DNA of 43,805 bases from Amoebophrya sp. A120 (Eukaryota > Sar > Dinophyceae > Syndiniales > Amoebophryaceae). The translations under genes were made by a program, and so were the position numbers. A model generated the notes under the pieces. It did no database searches, was not told the origin of the DNA, and worked only from the letters and a program-made list of their open reading frames with translations. Positions 21,068 to 32,499 of this stretch are shown piece by piece; the stretch's first letter is position 1, and every line of letters begins with the position of its first letter. The DNA is taken from positions 19,055 to 62,859 of the forward strand of contig CAJINV010000043.1 in assembly GCA_905178155.1 (NCBI GenBank), in the 5' to 3' direction.

Positions 21068-24000
21068 ATGGCCGCACAAAAGGACAAAGGTAATAAAACG
21101 CCGCAGGGCGGCGGCGACCTCGAAGAATCCTTCTTTACCGAGGACGAAGATTCATATGGGAGGAAAAAAAGTTCTAGGATCTTTCGAGGAGGATTATTTT
21201 GCGTTAAATGCAATAGACTACGCAGAAGTCGCAGACGCAGCAGAATTGGCAAACGCAAATTGGTCATGCTGCATTTTTGAACTGATGTTTTTGTCAAAAT
21301 TTTGACTCATCAGCAAAATTTCCCCTATATTTCGTCCTGTAAACTTTTTTTTCTCGTCCACAACCCTGTCCATATCGACCTCACTGACTTGAACAGCACC
21401 GCCTACAACAAGGTCGTGAGCAAGATCCAAGACCAGTACGAAATCGTGAAGGTACAAGTTGTTTAAAAATGCCTGTCTTTCTACACACGCATGAAGCTCA
21501 TGTCAAACCTAAACAAGCATGACAAATTTACAAATTCTTCACCAGGCAAATAATCATAAACAGGACGGCAACGCGTCTGCGGGGTCGAGTACGAGACCGC
21601 CGGCACCGGTAAAGAGAATTACGGTCAGTGCAAGGATTACAGTTCAGGTCCGTGAAAAGCCTGGCGGCACGGTGAAGAAGAACAATTTATTGTCAAAGAA
21701 CAAACCGGCACTACCCGTGACCAAGGGTAACGACAAGAATAAGAAGAACGCAGCTGCCGGTGGTGACAAGGAGAAGCAGAAAGGCAAGTCGAAAAACCTG
21801 CGCACGACGTCTTCCAGAAAACGGATTAAGGTAGGCAAAAGCAACCAGATGAAACTCGATAAGAAGGCCGCAGCGAAGAAGGAACAGGAGCTGCAAAAAC
21901 GACAGGTGGATGCGGTGTTAGGCCAGCTTAAGCACTTCACTGTATCCTGTGCAAAAGTATCGTACTCGTACTGCAATCATGCATTACAAACCTCTTTGTT
22001 GACGTTAAGTCAAATCCGTATTACAAATTTTATTTCTCTTGCTGAGGAAATTTGTAATGCAATTATACAAGTATCGGATAGGATTAGGAATAGGATACTT
22101 TTGCAGTGCATACACTGAGCAGAACGGCAAGAACACGGAGATAACCGACGAGATGGAGGAAGAGTTCAGAGGCGCTTTGGGGATATCAAATGTAAAAATG
22201 TCTGGGTCTCCTGGAAGATTACCAGGTTTGTCATGCATATTTTGAATGACCCATGATGTCTGTGATGCATGCCCTAGCATCACAGACTATTAAAGGACTT
22301 TGCGACGCCTCTACCGCTTGAGAAATGCCCTCTCCGCGTAGCACAGACCGGAGTTCTCTTCCTTGTCATGCAATACAAATTTTGTCAGAATCCAGAGGCA
22401 GCATTACAAGTTTAGAACCTCGTTCCAGACCCAGACATTTTTACATTTGATTGGGGATGATGCTGTGCTACATGGACGCCATCGTCACCGGAAACGGCTA
22501 TGGAATTCCCAAATCGGTTACCTTCTCAACCGTTACAATGAACTTGTCATGCAAAACTACCTTGAGCCGACAGACGTTGAAGCTACTTCGCATGACAGAT
22601 CTCCGAAGGGTGCTAAACACCGTTTAGATCTTTTCCAAAAGATGCGAGATTACCCCTTTCCCTGCCGCGGCTTTTGCATCACTGATTTATGATGTACTAC
22701 GGTTGAAAATGTATCGACGCTTGAGAACTCCATACAAACAATGCAAAAGATCTGGCTGACGTGAGAAACGAGCTGCGCGACGAGACGATGAAATTTCACA
22801 ACTTGCTGAAAGCAGTGGGGTATCAAATGTAAAAATGTCTGGGTCTGGAAATTTCAATTTGTGATGCTGAAATGTGCATAACAAAAACGCTCCCTCATGC
22901 AGCAGGAGAGCATAAAGTTTGCAGAACGTTTCCTCATACGCATTCCGCATGAGAAAGAGAAACTGCGTTTTTGTATGACAAGGGAGGCTGCGACTTTTGT
23001 GGGTCATGCAATACAGATCTCACAGGGATGCAAGACCAGCATTACAAGTTCCAACTTTATTCCAGACCCAGACATTTTTGCACTAGATATGGGGCCCCGA
23101 AACAGTGTCGACCGGAGGAAATGGGCTTGTCATTCCCTATGGCTTGCAAAAATGTCTGGGTCGGGAAGATTCTAAACTTGTGATGCTGTCGCTGGATTCT
23201 AAAAAAATTTGTATTGCATGACCAGCAAGAAGACTCCAGTTCGTGCTACCCGGAGAGGGCGTTTCTCATGCGGTGGATGCATCACAAAGTCCTCTAAAAA
23301 TATGTGATGCTAGGGCAGGCATCACAGACATCATGGGTCATTCAAATTGTGCATGAGTGATAAAGCTGGCAATCTTCCCGACCTAGATATTTTTGCAGTT
23401 GATATTCCCTCGATGCCCTCGAAGCAGCGAGCGACGTGCTTCAGGGGTGGAAGAGGACCTGCTTCAACCCTCTCAAGGAGACACTGGATGATCCAGTCGT
23501 GCAGTCCGTTTTCGTACCAAGTGCAAAAATGTCTGGGTCTGGAAGAATGCAAATTCTGATGCTGCATTTGGACTCCAAGAAAATCTGTATTGCATGAGTA
23601 CTAGCGAAGGGAAAGCAATTTTTGCGACGCTCTTGAGGAGGCATTTTTCATGCGGAATAGGCATCAAGAAGCGGTCAAAAAATCTGTGTTGCTAAGGTAT
23701 GCATCACAGACATGATCATGGCTCATGCTAAACGTGCATTTGACAAGTGTAAGAATCTACTTCCTGACCCAGACATTTTTACATTTGATATTTCGACGCT
23801 TATGAAAAGAGGAAGACCTCCTCGTCTATGAAGATGACGGAGGCGATATCACAAAGAAAAATCCCCCCTCCCCATACCAAAACGGAGATTTGTGGAGCAT
23901 GATTTGCTACCACAAATCATGTTGTCATGCTAGAAGGCAAAAGATGCGGACTGTAGTGCTGGCTGGCGTGGGAAAACCTTGCATGTTCAGCATCACAGGA

Positions 24001-27000
24001 GGCCACTTTAAGTGGGAAACGGCATGACAAATCGCCTACAATTTTGGCCGCAACTGCGTCTGTTGGCCTTCTAGCATTACGAGTCGATTTGTGTACGCAA
24101 ATCCAGCATCACAAATGTCCTTTTCAATATGGGGAGGGGGGATTTTTCCTCACAATAGGCGATGAAAGAAGATTTAACGCAAGCTGTGCGAAGGATGAGG
24201 AAGTATTTTCTCGACGCCGTGGAAAACTGGACGGACGAACACGAAACTTCCATTACCGAAACCCAGAATAAGCTAAAAAAGGCGTTACGCGATTTTCGCG
24301 ACGTGTGCCGCGCAATCAAGATTTCCGAGCGCGAGGTGCCTCCGCTGTGCGAGTCTGTTACCAAAGCGTGCACGCATTATCCTGTGCAAAAGTATCTGAT
24401 ACTCGTATTGCAATCATGCATTACAAATCTTCTGCTAAAGGTAAATCCCCATCACAAATTCCATTTTTCATGCTGAGGAAATTTGTAATGCATTTATACG
24501 ACTACGATACTTATGCAATGCATACGCCTGTGGTGATAGGGATATTCCGAACCCAGATCGACTGGAATATGGAGTATGGAGTTCTCAACCGTTACATTCT
24601 CAACTGCATTACATGAATTTGTCATGCGAAACTAGTACCATCATCATCCACAAGATCAAGCTGCTTCGCATGACAAATTTGCGAAGGCGGGCTAAACAGC
24701 ACCTAAAGCTGCGCGAGATTTTTAATGCAATTTTTGCACCCTGTCTTCCCCCTTTCGCTTTTATTGCCATTCTTGCATTACAGATTCATGTAACAGTTTT
24801 GAGAATGTAACGTTTGAGAACACCATAGGGAGAGCGCAGAATTTCGAGAGGAAGTGACACGGAAATATGAGGAGTTCCGCCAGGAGGCGGGATTGTCGGA
24901 GGAAAGTCGTTATAAACTGCAAAAGTATCCGATACTTGTGTAAATGCATTACAAATTTTCTTGGCATGAGAAATAAAATTTGTAATGCGGATTTAGCTTC
25001 AGAAAATGATTTGTAATGCATGATTGCAATACGAGTATCAGATACTTTTGCACAGGAGCGTCGTGCGAAAACCCCCGTGAACAACGAGCCGCAAGAAGCT
25101 GGTACTGCGGCGACCGTGAGCAACAAGAAAAAAGAACTCCACCCGGTCGTGCAGAGCGTGTTTGAAGCGAACAATGAGGATGGCAAAATGGAAATAACGC
25201 CGAAGAAGCAGGTAGAATTCGTGGAAGCTTTCGACCGGATTATATGCAAGAAGAAAACTGTGGAAGTGTAAATTTGTGTTGCAGAAGAGGATGCAAGACA
25301 CCAACACTTGTCATGCTGGACATGCATCAGAGGTTCTTCTCGTAAAGTGTTTGCACCGATACCAGCAATACACATGAGAGGTTTATTTCTCTGTCATGCA
25401 GGGCCGAGCAAATTTGTGATGCTGTTCCTCGAAGAAAGTTACACTTTTACATATTTTTTTTCCTGGATAGATCAACCGATACTTTCACAAAATCGTAGAA
25501 GGGAGCCCGGAAGATACAGATCTCGATCGAAACAAGGACTTGTTGCGGGAAGCGAAAATCGACTTTGACGCCCTGTTGGAGGAGCATATCAAATGCAAAA
25601 ATGTCTGGGTCTGGAAGGATGTAACTTGTGATCATGCTATCTCTGGATTCTAAAAAAATCTGTATTGCATGACCAGCAAGAGGGGTCGGGTTTGTCCTAC
25701 GTGGAGAGGGCATTTCTCATGCGGTAGAGGTATCGCAAAGCCCTCCAAAAATCAGTGATGCTACGGCATGCATCACAGACATCATGGCTCATGCAACATA
25801 TGCATGACAGATCTAGAAATCTTCCAGACCCAGACACTTTTGCATTTGATAACGCACGATATCGAGCAACCGTCCGAAAAGTGGCTAAAAGCTGAAAGAG
25901 CGTGTGATGATGTGCTGAAGGGGGAAAAGAGGACCTGCTTTGACTCGGAAGCCGAGCCGGACTCTGACGTCTCACAGGAAGGGCGCGCGGTGGAGAACGA
26001 AACGAACTTGCAGAATACGGTATGAACGACGTAGAATTATTGTTCCTTCCGGTATCATATTGGTCGAAAAAACGGTATTTTTGTGTTCTACAAACCATGA
26101 TCCGTGAAAAATCTACATCTCCATTTACGACGCAGCTGTCGTTGCATTTAGATGAACCGAAAACGAGAAATCATAATCAAAGTCCATACCAAAATCGTTT
26201 CCCTCAGGTCCAGGTGCGTGCGGAGTCCCCCGTGGTCGCCCCCCGCTCGGCTGCGCAATTACTCCTTGCCCCTGCTGGCAGTTCCAGGTCACCGTGTGCG
26301 GATTCGTTCGAGGCCTTGAGACAGCAGGACCAGGAAGATAGTAACGGCGAAGAAAGAAGTGGCGCCCAGGACGGGGAAGTACAAGGGCAACGTTTTGAAG
26401 AAGGTCGTGCTCCCGCGCAGAACGACGAGTTGGAGATGAACGAAGGACAAGACCACGGTGACGCCGCACAAGGAAAAAAGGCAACCAAGATGAAGAAGGC
26501 AAAAAAGATGAAAAAGGCGAAGGAAAATAACGAGAACAACACACCCGCCGCTCTGCTACAGGGCAACGCAACGTCCTCTAGCACGATGGCCGGTCAGGGT
26601 GCGGTGGCGGCGCGCGGAAAGTCATCGTCATCGTCCATTTTTAGTGCGGTACTGAATTCTGGTTCCATGTTGAAGGATTTCAAAAATGATCTCGTTCTCA
26701 ACATTTTTGCAGTACTTACAGTCTGCAATTCATCACGGTAATTACTTCGATGTTTAGAAATGTCACAGAAACAGAACAGAACTCTTATTTTCTGGACCGG
26801 AATTCAATCCAATTCGTATAATTACACCAATATCAGGTATCGCACGGCAAGAATCTCATGGCGACCGTCCCTTCGAGCAGCAGTGTCGAACAGAAAATAT
26901 GAGAATGCACAATCCCCCACGTCGTCCCCCGGATCTGTAATGCATAAACAGAAATATTAGGAGCATCGGCAACAGAAAGAGTACAGTATGCGCATTACAG

Positions 27001-28764
27001 ATTCACACAGGAGTATAGTGCTGGTTGAGCTCCCGAGCGACCCCTGTCATGCAACACTCACAACAAAAAAACGGTAAATCTGCCTGTTGTCATTGACAAA
27101 CGAGGAAGCGGGGGGGCGGAGGTTTGTACACTCTCATAGAGGAAAAACAACATCGTGAACACCACCTTCAGTGCCGCGAATACTACCACGCCGCACTCGA
27201 CCGATGCCACCATGACCACTGCTCTGTACGGCGGTGGACAACTACAAGGAACTACGAAACAAAAGAGGTCCCAGATGAAGAAGCTTACCGCCCCTTGTAC
27301 CGCAAAGGCTCCGTCGAAAAAGATGAACCCGTCCACCTCTGTCACCAACGGATCAACTACGAAGTTGTCTGCAGCATCTTCTACCAACAGCGGTACTACA
27401 AAGGGCAAAACGCCTGTGCGGAAATCTGGTGGGAAGCAGCCGGCTGCTGCTAGCTTCTTAGTCGCACCAGCACCGACGAAAAGCTACGGATCATCTTCCT
27501 GGGACACGCCGAAAGTGATATGAGAGTGTACAACTCCCCCTTCCCCTCATTTGTCATGCAAAACCCCAAATGCAAATCCAAAACCAAATGCTCCACTGTG
27601 GCACTGTTTGCACCACAGATTCCTGTCGTGACACTGTTTGCATCACAGATTCCGGATGAATGATCCCAAACAGTACTACAGTAGGCGCATGAGTTTGTCA
27701 TGCACAGGCTTGACATGTGGTGCTGTTTGTATTGCTGTTCATGCAATACAAATGAGGGGGAGGGGGGGTTGTGCACTCTCATAAAGGGTTCAGCCAATAT
27801 ACAAACCACCGAGAAGAACTGGCGGTAGCAGCGGTGCATCGGAGGACCTGCCGGTGGTATAGTAAACCAATTTTTGTCAATCATGTATGCACAGAGCGTA
27901 TAGATGATGAAATTGAGATCTTCGTCATTTATTTCCCATGAGCAGACGGTGTGTCCTCTGTAGGAACAGTGGCTGAATATGAATATGAAATTTATTCTTT
28001 CAAGAAATAAAATCGAATCAGCATTCCTATCCGTCGCACACCTCCGGTAGCCTCGTCGAGGGTGAGCGGTCGCGAATATCAAACGCAAAAGTGTTTCAGT
28101 CCTCTGGAAAGCCGGGGCTTGTAATGCTGGTCGCACATTTCGCACATTCCCGTGAAAAAAAAATCCACAGTTCAGCATCACAACTTTGCGTTTCCAGAGG
28201 ACCCAAACACATTTGCAATGCATAGCGGAAGATCCGGTACCAGGATAAGAGTCCGCATATGAACTGCAAAAGTATCGTACTCGAATAAATGCATTACAAA
28301 TTTTCTCAGCATGAGAAAAAAAATTTGTATTATGCTGATTTGCCTTGACAAAGAAATTTGTAATGCAAGACCAGCATTTATACGAGTGCGATACTTTTGC
28401 ACGGGATACCGCAGTTGTCCTTTGGTACGAACACCAAACACGGTATCCTGTGCAAAAACGTCCCCACACCAGAGTCAAGCTGGGAAATCTGCTAGACAAA
28501 TCTGTCAGCTTTTGCTGCTGCGCATGACAAGTTTGGCCTCGCAGTGTAATCCTGTTTAGCTTGTTCAGCAGCATCACAGATGTAGCATATCATGCTGATT
28601 CTAGCATCACAAATCCCACAACACGACTAGAGACTGCTTCTCATGGGTCTCCGCATGAGAAGCATTTTCAGCATGCAGATTTGCATTACAACTCTGGTGT
28701 GGGGACGTTGTTACAACTGATACAGGGAGCGACCTCCTCGTCTAGCCGCGCGCCGTGGTCGTAA
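21068..28764 (+). CDS. Gene B: 967-aa Lys-rich helical protein in 23 exons
   Basis: Exons in my model: 21068-21154, 21368-21451, 21546-21942, 22118-22183, 22458-22498, 22740-22820, 23095-23137, 23410-23514, 23796-23846, 24163-24377, 24530-24574, 24833-24910, 25065-25240, 25473-25586, 25857-26019, 26208-26711, 26837-26897, 27144-27518, 27789-27856, 28022-28076, 28230-28257, 28414-28443, 28728-28764 (TAA). The joined length is 2904 nt with no internal stop. Introns 21452-21545, 26020-26207, 26712-26836 and 27857-28021 are GT-AG; the other 18 are introners. Residues 57-189 are very Lys-rich. Residues about 190-530 look folded and helical, with Trp, Tyr and Phe spread through. A KMKKAKKMKKAKE-type patch lies near 675. 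Residues 770-895 are Thr/Ser-rich. The frame is open upstream to about 20870 after a T-run and CAG, so the start could lie further 5'. An alternative end is TAG at 27860 if the last GT-AG intron is not used. No family recognised. Confidence 0.75.
21155..21362. mobile_element. Introner-like element, family L
   Basis: Left TATGGGAGGAAAAAAAGTTC, right AACTTTTTTTTCTCGTCCACA. Flanks ATTCA/ACCCT match poorly. The 5-base rule keeps the frame. Confidence 0.7.
21943..22112. mobile_element. Introner, family A
   Basis: Left TATCCTGTGCAAAAGTATCG, right GATACTTTTGCAGTGCATA. Perfect TSD CACTG. An extra GGATAGGATTAGGAATAGGA stretch sits inside the right arm. Confidence 0.93.
22184..22452. mobile_element. 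Introner, family B (reverse orientation)
   Basis: Left TATCAAATGTAAAAATGTC, right GACATTTTTACATTTGATT. Perfect TSD GGGGA. The interior is inverted relative to 23138, 23515 and 25587. Confidence 0.94.
22499..22734. mobile_element. Introner, family C
   Basis: Left TATGGAATTCCCAAATCGG, right CGACGCTTGAGAACTCCATA. Inner TIR TCTCAACCGTTAC. Flanks ACGGC/CAAAC do not match, but the frame is kept. Confidence 0.82.
22821..23089. mobile_element. Introner, family B
   Basis: Left TATCAAATGTAAAAATGTC, right GACATTTTTGCACTAGATA. Perfect TSD TGGGG. Confidence 0.94.
23138..23404. mobile_element. Introner, family B
   Basis: Left TATGGCTTGCAAAAATGTC, right GATATTTTTGCAGTTGATA. Perfect TSD TTCCC. Forward-type interior. 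Confidence 0.94.
23515..23790. mobile_element. Introner, family B
   Basis: Left TACCAAGTGCAAAAATGTC, right GACATTTTTACATTTGATA. Perfect TSD TTTCG. Confidence 0.94.
23847..24157. mobile_element. Introner, family F
   Basis: Left TATCACAAAGAAAAATCCC then CCCTCCCCATA; right TATGGGGAGGGGGGATTT ending CACAATA. Perfect TSD GGCGA. Best-preserved F copy. Confidence 0.95.
24378..24524. mobile_element. Introner, family A
   Basis: Left TATCCTGTGCAAAAGTATC, right GATACTTATGCAATGCATA. TSD CGCAT/CGCCT. Confidence 0.9.
24575..24827. mobile_element. Introner, family C
   Basis: Left TATGGAGTTCTCAACCG, right ACGTTTGAGAACACCATA. TSD TGGAG/GGGAG. Confidence 0.9.
24911..25059. mobile_element. Introner, family A
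   Basis: Left TATAAACTGCAAAAGTATCC, right GATACTTTTGCACAGGAGC. Perfect TSD GTCGT. The right terminus reads GGAGC instead of GGATA, so the terminal ATA is not strictly required. Confidence 0.9.
25241..25467. mobile_element. Introner, family E (diverged)
   Basis: Left TATATGCAAGAAGAAAACTG then GGAAGTGTAA; right TTACACTTTTACATATTTT ending CCTGGA. Flanks CGGAT/TAGAT. Splicing avoids a TAA at 25269. Confidence 0.75.
25587..25851. mobile_element. Introner, family B
   Basis: Left TATCAAATGCAAAAATGTC, right GACACTTTTGCATTTGATA. Flanks GAGCA/ACGCA. Confidence 0.9.
26898..27138. mobile_element. Introner, family G
   Basis: Left TATGAGAATGCACAATCCCC, right TTGTACACTCTCATA after GGGGGGGCGGAGG. Flanks GAAAA/GAGGA. 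Frame kept. Confidence 0.8.
27519..27783. mobile_element. Introner, family G
   Basis: Left TATGAGAGTGTACAACTCCC, right GGTTGTGCACTCTCATA. TIR over 30 bp including CCCTCATTTGT and ACAAATGAGGG. Flanks AGTGA/AAGGG match poorly. Confidence 0.85.
28077..28224. mobile_element. Introner, family B (short)
   Basis: Left TATCAAACGCAAAAGTGTT then TCAGTCCTCTGG; right CACATTTGCAATGCATA. TSD GCGAA/GCGGA. Only 148 bp, an internally deleted B form. Confidence 0.88.
28258..28408. mobile_element. Introner, family A
   Basis: Left TATGAACTGCAAAAGTATCG, right CGATACTTTTGCACGGGATA. Perfect TSD CCGCA. The outer 10-mers are of different types. Confidence 0.94.
28444..28722. mobile_element. Introner, family H (D-like)
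   Basis: Left TATCCTGTGCAAAAACG then TCCCCACACCAGAG; right CTCTGGTGTGGGGACG ending CAACTGATA. TSD CACGG/CAGGG. The left 10-mer is the same as in many A elements. Confidence 0.92.
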
Positions 28765-30620
28765 AGAAGACCGCAGAACAAGAACACGATGGAGGTTTTC
28801 AGGCAGGGTCTGATACTGTTGATGGGTCGTGGAAAGGCGACATAAGTAAAATTTTGCAAGATTTTATAGAAACAATCGATTAGGTCTTTTAATACATGTT
28901 TCGTTGTTAGAAGTTATTGTAGCACACCACTGTAAAAGTCCTACTTTAAAGTTTTAAACCATGTACATTCTGATTGATGAGAGAGTACTTGTTATTGGCA
29001 CGGTAGTTGTTCACGAAAAATTGTACAAAAGTTTTATATTTGGACGACAATTTTAGCCTGTTTATTTACAACCTTGAGCAAGAACACTAAAATCATCACG
29101 TTTCGCTTGATATCGTTCACTTCAAGTAAAATTCTACGACTATAGTTTAACCGACGATTTACATTGTTGATATGACAAAAACAGGAAAAATCAAAGTGCA
29201 TCACTACTACGACCCGTAAAACTTTCCGGCATGGTTATATACTACAGCCAGCGGCGAAATTTTATCAAATTCGAACCAGAAACCTTCGTTCTGTAAAGAG
29301 CCCGACATGTAGTTGTCAAGGGTTCCCTTTGCACAGAAGATTGATGAATAGGACAAGAAAAAAAGGAATTGCATAGAAACTACACAAGTTACTACACATA
29401 GCATAGAAGAATAGTTGCAGTCGAAGCCACATGAAAATTAGCGTAAAATCGGAATGGTAGCGAGAAGAGGGTGATAAAGTTAGACCACCAGAGCAGTATG
29501 GATTTCCAACGCAGCATCTGACTCGAACTCGACGGAACAAGTCGAAGTCCTAATCCCCGAAAGACACACTAAAATAAACAACACGACAAATTTATTTGTA
29601 TTTCCGGATGGGTATCTTGATGCTGAGTATGCCAGATAACGAACGAAGATATTTCTACACCTTTTCTCACACTCAGTTTTCATTTTCCCCATTACCACCT
29701 CTCATGTATCTATTCTCGCCTGGCGTCAGTACTTCGAACATAGATTGAAAAACCGAAAAGAATGAAGATCTTGGATCTCCTCCTCGTGGTTTTTATTTAC
29801 CACTGCTGCTTTTTTACCCTGTGGCTGCCTTGTTCGGACAGTGAAATGTTGCATCAGGAGCTTTCGTTTTTGTACGCAAGACGAAAGAGACGGAAAAACC
29901 AGATTTGTAATGCGGAACGCCAAAAGTTGACAAACAGAGATTATTTTTCCACATGAACATAAAAAAGAGCTTGACTTTTGTGCCCGTTTAGTCGTGTTTC
30001 ACCAATCTGTCATGGTAAATAAAAGGCGAAATAGAGTGTGGCTTGATGCTGTGGCGCGTGTGGGCAGCAATGCAGATTAAAAATCTGTGATGCTGAAAGA
30101 GGAAAAGTTTGTTCTTTTTCCGAGGCCTGATTAAAAACGCCATAAATAAGATTCCTTGCTCTTCGAAAAGTAAAACGACAACCATAAAAGACTTACTATA
30201 CCACTATTGCCTTGCGTTAACTAAATATCCTGATGGGTATGCCAGATAAAGACTATCCAACCACTTTGATGGAAACAAGCAGACAGAATTGAGCAAAACG
30301 TCTGACTCTGAACTAAAACTCCACTACATCCGCTGTGATGATAAGAAGAATGAGTTTATTTCCGATGGACAAACGCTTGTAGCTGTACATCGAGATTGAA
30401 TTTCAATTTGGGATCATAAAAGCAACACATGGAGACAACAATACAACGACGTTCGAGTGCACGTTGTGCACCGCAGCTGCCGTACAAACGCAGCCATGAG
30501 GAGGCGCAGAAGTTGCGTCTCTTCATACCACGTCGTGCGCCGAGTTCGCAAGTGTGTTCCACCATGATAAATTATTTTGCGGCGAGCGTTGTGGTTGTCC
30601 TTTCTCATCATGGACGTATT
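28765..30620. other. AT-rich intergenic region
   Basis: Only short ORFs of weak character. Isolated introner core motifs (TTTGTAATGC near 29904, CTGTGATGC near 30084) may be decayed elements. I see no gene. Confidence 0.5.
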
Positions 30621-30629
30621 TTTTCCCAG

Positions 30630-32160
30630 CAGGCGGTAGACGAAGACGCGCGCGGCGGGTCGCTGTGCATCTCCTGCGCGAGCAGCGGGCAACTGCCTGC
30701 GGTGAGGCCATTCCTGACGGGTTTGGCCCGGTTGCGACTCCTCCCAGCCTCAGTAGCGTGGTTGGTCGCGTTCTGCAGGTTGGGCCTGATGGTTTTGTCA
30801 TTGAGTCCGCCACCAGGAGAGCAGACGGCGGAATTACGGCGAAAGGCGCCGAGGCGCCTCACCGGCCTCCCCGTTCGAGGTTTACAAGTTAGGGCGCGGC
30901 AGCCTGTGGTGAGGCCATCCCTGGCGGGTTTGCCTGCGCCTGTCCTCGGCAAGTTGCGGCGCGGGCAGAGTTGTGCCCGGCCGGACCAACGGCCGCGCGC
31001 GCCGAAGTGCGCGACGCGAGCCCGAGCAGCAACGCGCCCCGCCCCACAGTGGCGGCCCTAAAGGAGTCAGCGCTGCAGAGGGGGCCACCTTCAGGGGATG
31101 GCCTTCCCTTCGTCTTGGCAGGCAGACACGAGACGCCGGCCCTTCTGGGTATCGTGCCCGGCGGCCGAATTTCTGGGGCATGGGGGCGGCCGAATTTCTG
31201 GGGGGTGGAGGCGAGCGAATTTCTGGGGCATGGATGGGGGAGCCGATATTGATCGCCCAGCAGGTGCGGCGCAAGTCCGCGGCCGCTGCCCTCGGCAGCC
31301 TGGCGGATGCCGCCGCCGCCGGCTAAGTACCGCGCCGGCTACTTGGCCGGCCGAGCCTCTTCCCTGCCGGCCCGCCCCCCCGGGGGCCCTGGCCGTACAC
31401 GCCCGCGCGCCCGCGGCGCCGTTTGCCCCGGTGGGGCAGGGTAGCAAGCCCCGCGCGCGCCCCGGCCTCAGCTGCCGGCGCGGGCCGGGGAGGGTGCGGG
31501 CAAGCCATCCGCAGTGCAATCGATTACACGATGGCGCCAAAGAAAGTCGCGACGAAGGAGATCGGCACGTGACCGGGGAGCGCGCGAACAAAGCCCGCGA
31601 AAGCGGTCAAGGGCGCCGCTCGAGATGTTTGAGGACGCTGCGAAGCCGGCCTTTCTCCGATCAGTTCTTTCAGCAGGGCGCCAGGCGGTGCCTGCCTGGG
31701 GCCAGTCGGCCCCTTTGTACCCGGGCGCCGCGCCGGAGTTGTGCGTGCGAGCCCGGGGCCCGTTTCCTTTCCACGGGCCGGCGCCCCTGCTGCCCCAAGC
31801 GGCCAGGCGCGGCGCCGCCCTTCGCCGCCGATGGTGTTGCCCCCCGCCCGGGGCGCCCCTTTCGCGGGCGGAGCTTGATTGGGGGGCCCAGGCTTTGTTG
31901 CCTTCCCGCCCTTGCTTGGTTGCCGCTGGGCCGCTGAGGTCGCGGGCCTGCGCCGGTGGCTGTGGGTTGCCGTTGCGCGGAGATGAAGCGGCGCGCCTCC
32001 CGCACTTGGCTGCGTGGCCGGTGCCCGTGGATAGTCTTGGGCGCCGCGGTGCGGTGCGTAGCGCATTCGCGACTCGCAATGCGGAGCTCTCTGCTGAGTA
32101 AGAAAGTGCCTCACCGAGGTACAGCGCTTCAATCGCCGGCTGCGGCCGCGGAATGAAAAA
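30630..32160. other. GC-rich island
   Basis: An abrupt switch to very GC-rich sequence without introners. Long ORFs occur on both strands in overlapping frames, as expected from high GC alone, and none looks like a known protein. A diverged internal repeat (CTGCGGTGAGGCCATTCCTG near 30697 and CTGTGGTGAGGCCATCCCTG near 30903) is present. Composition differs sharply from genes B and C on either side. Confidence 0.65.
31166..31240. repeat. 25-bp tandem repeat, 3 copies
   Basis: Units starting CGAATTTCTGGGG at 31166, 31191 and 31216, period exactly 25 bp, with minor differences. Confidence 0.9.
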
Positions 32161-32499
32161 CTCTCGCGCGCCCCATGATAATTGGGGCCCCATGACAACG
32201 ATGCTCGTTGCCTGTCCTTCTGTGTTCGAGTTCGCACCGGCAGAGCCGTCTGATGATCAGGCCGGTGGCCATTCAATACGACGAAAGCCTCATATTTTGC
32301 TTTCTTTCAACGTGTCGCTTCTGGCTGTCGAACTTGAATTGTGTTATGCGGCTAGCGCATTTTTGTTAGGCGGTATTTTGCGGTTACTTATAGAAATAAC
32401 ACGCCACGATTTTTTACGCCAACTGAAGAACCTGGACGAAGGCATAAGATTCCCGTATGACGAGGAGTACTTAAAGCTTTCACATCAAACTCGATCATC

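Noticed and set aside
27860-27862. Stop of gene B at TAG 27860
   Set aside because: A GT-AG intron at 27857-28021 leads in phase to four further exons whose introners have good TSDs. The shorter form cannot be excluded.
27450-28577. 375-codon minus-strand ORF
   Set aside because: It runs across four introners and three exons of gene B; the plus-strand exons have consistent phases and TSDs, so this is a shadow.
1110-28722. CRISPR-like array of repeated 20-30-mers
   Set aside because: Repeats are paired as inverted ends of discrete elements with TSDs, spacing is irregular, and the setting is eukaryotic.
30884-32160. Bacterial operon in the GC island
   Set aside because: No ribosome-binding sites, no collinear ORFs and no recognisable bacterial proteins.
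31098-32276. Long overlapping ORFs (240-280 codons) on both strands in the GC island
   Set aside because: High GC removes stop codons in all frames. The translations are Arg/Ala/Pro/Gly-rich with no recognisable domain or exon structure.
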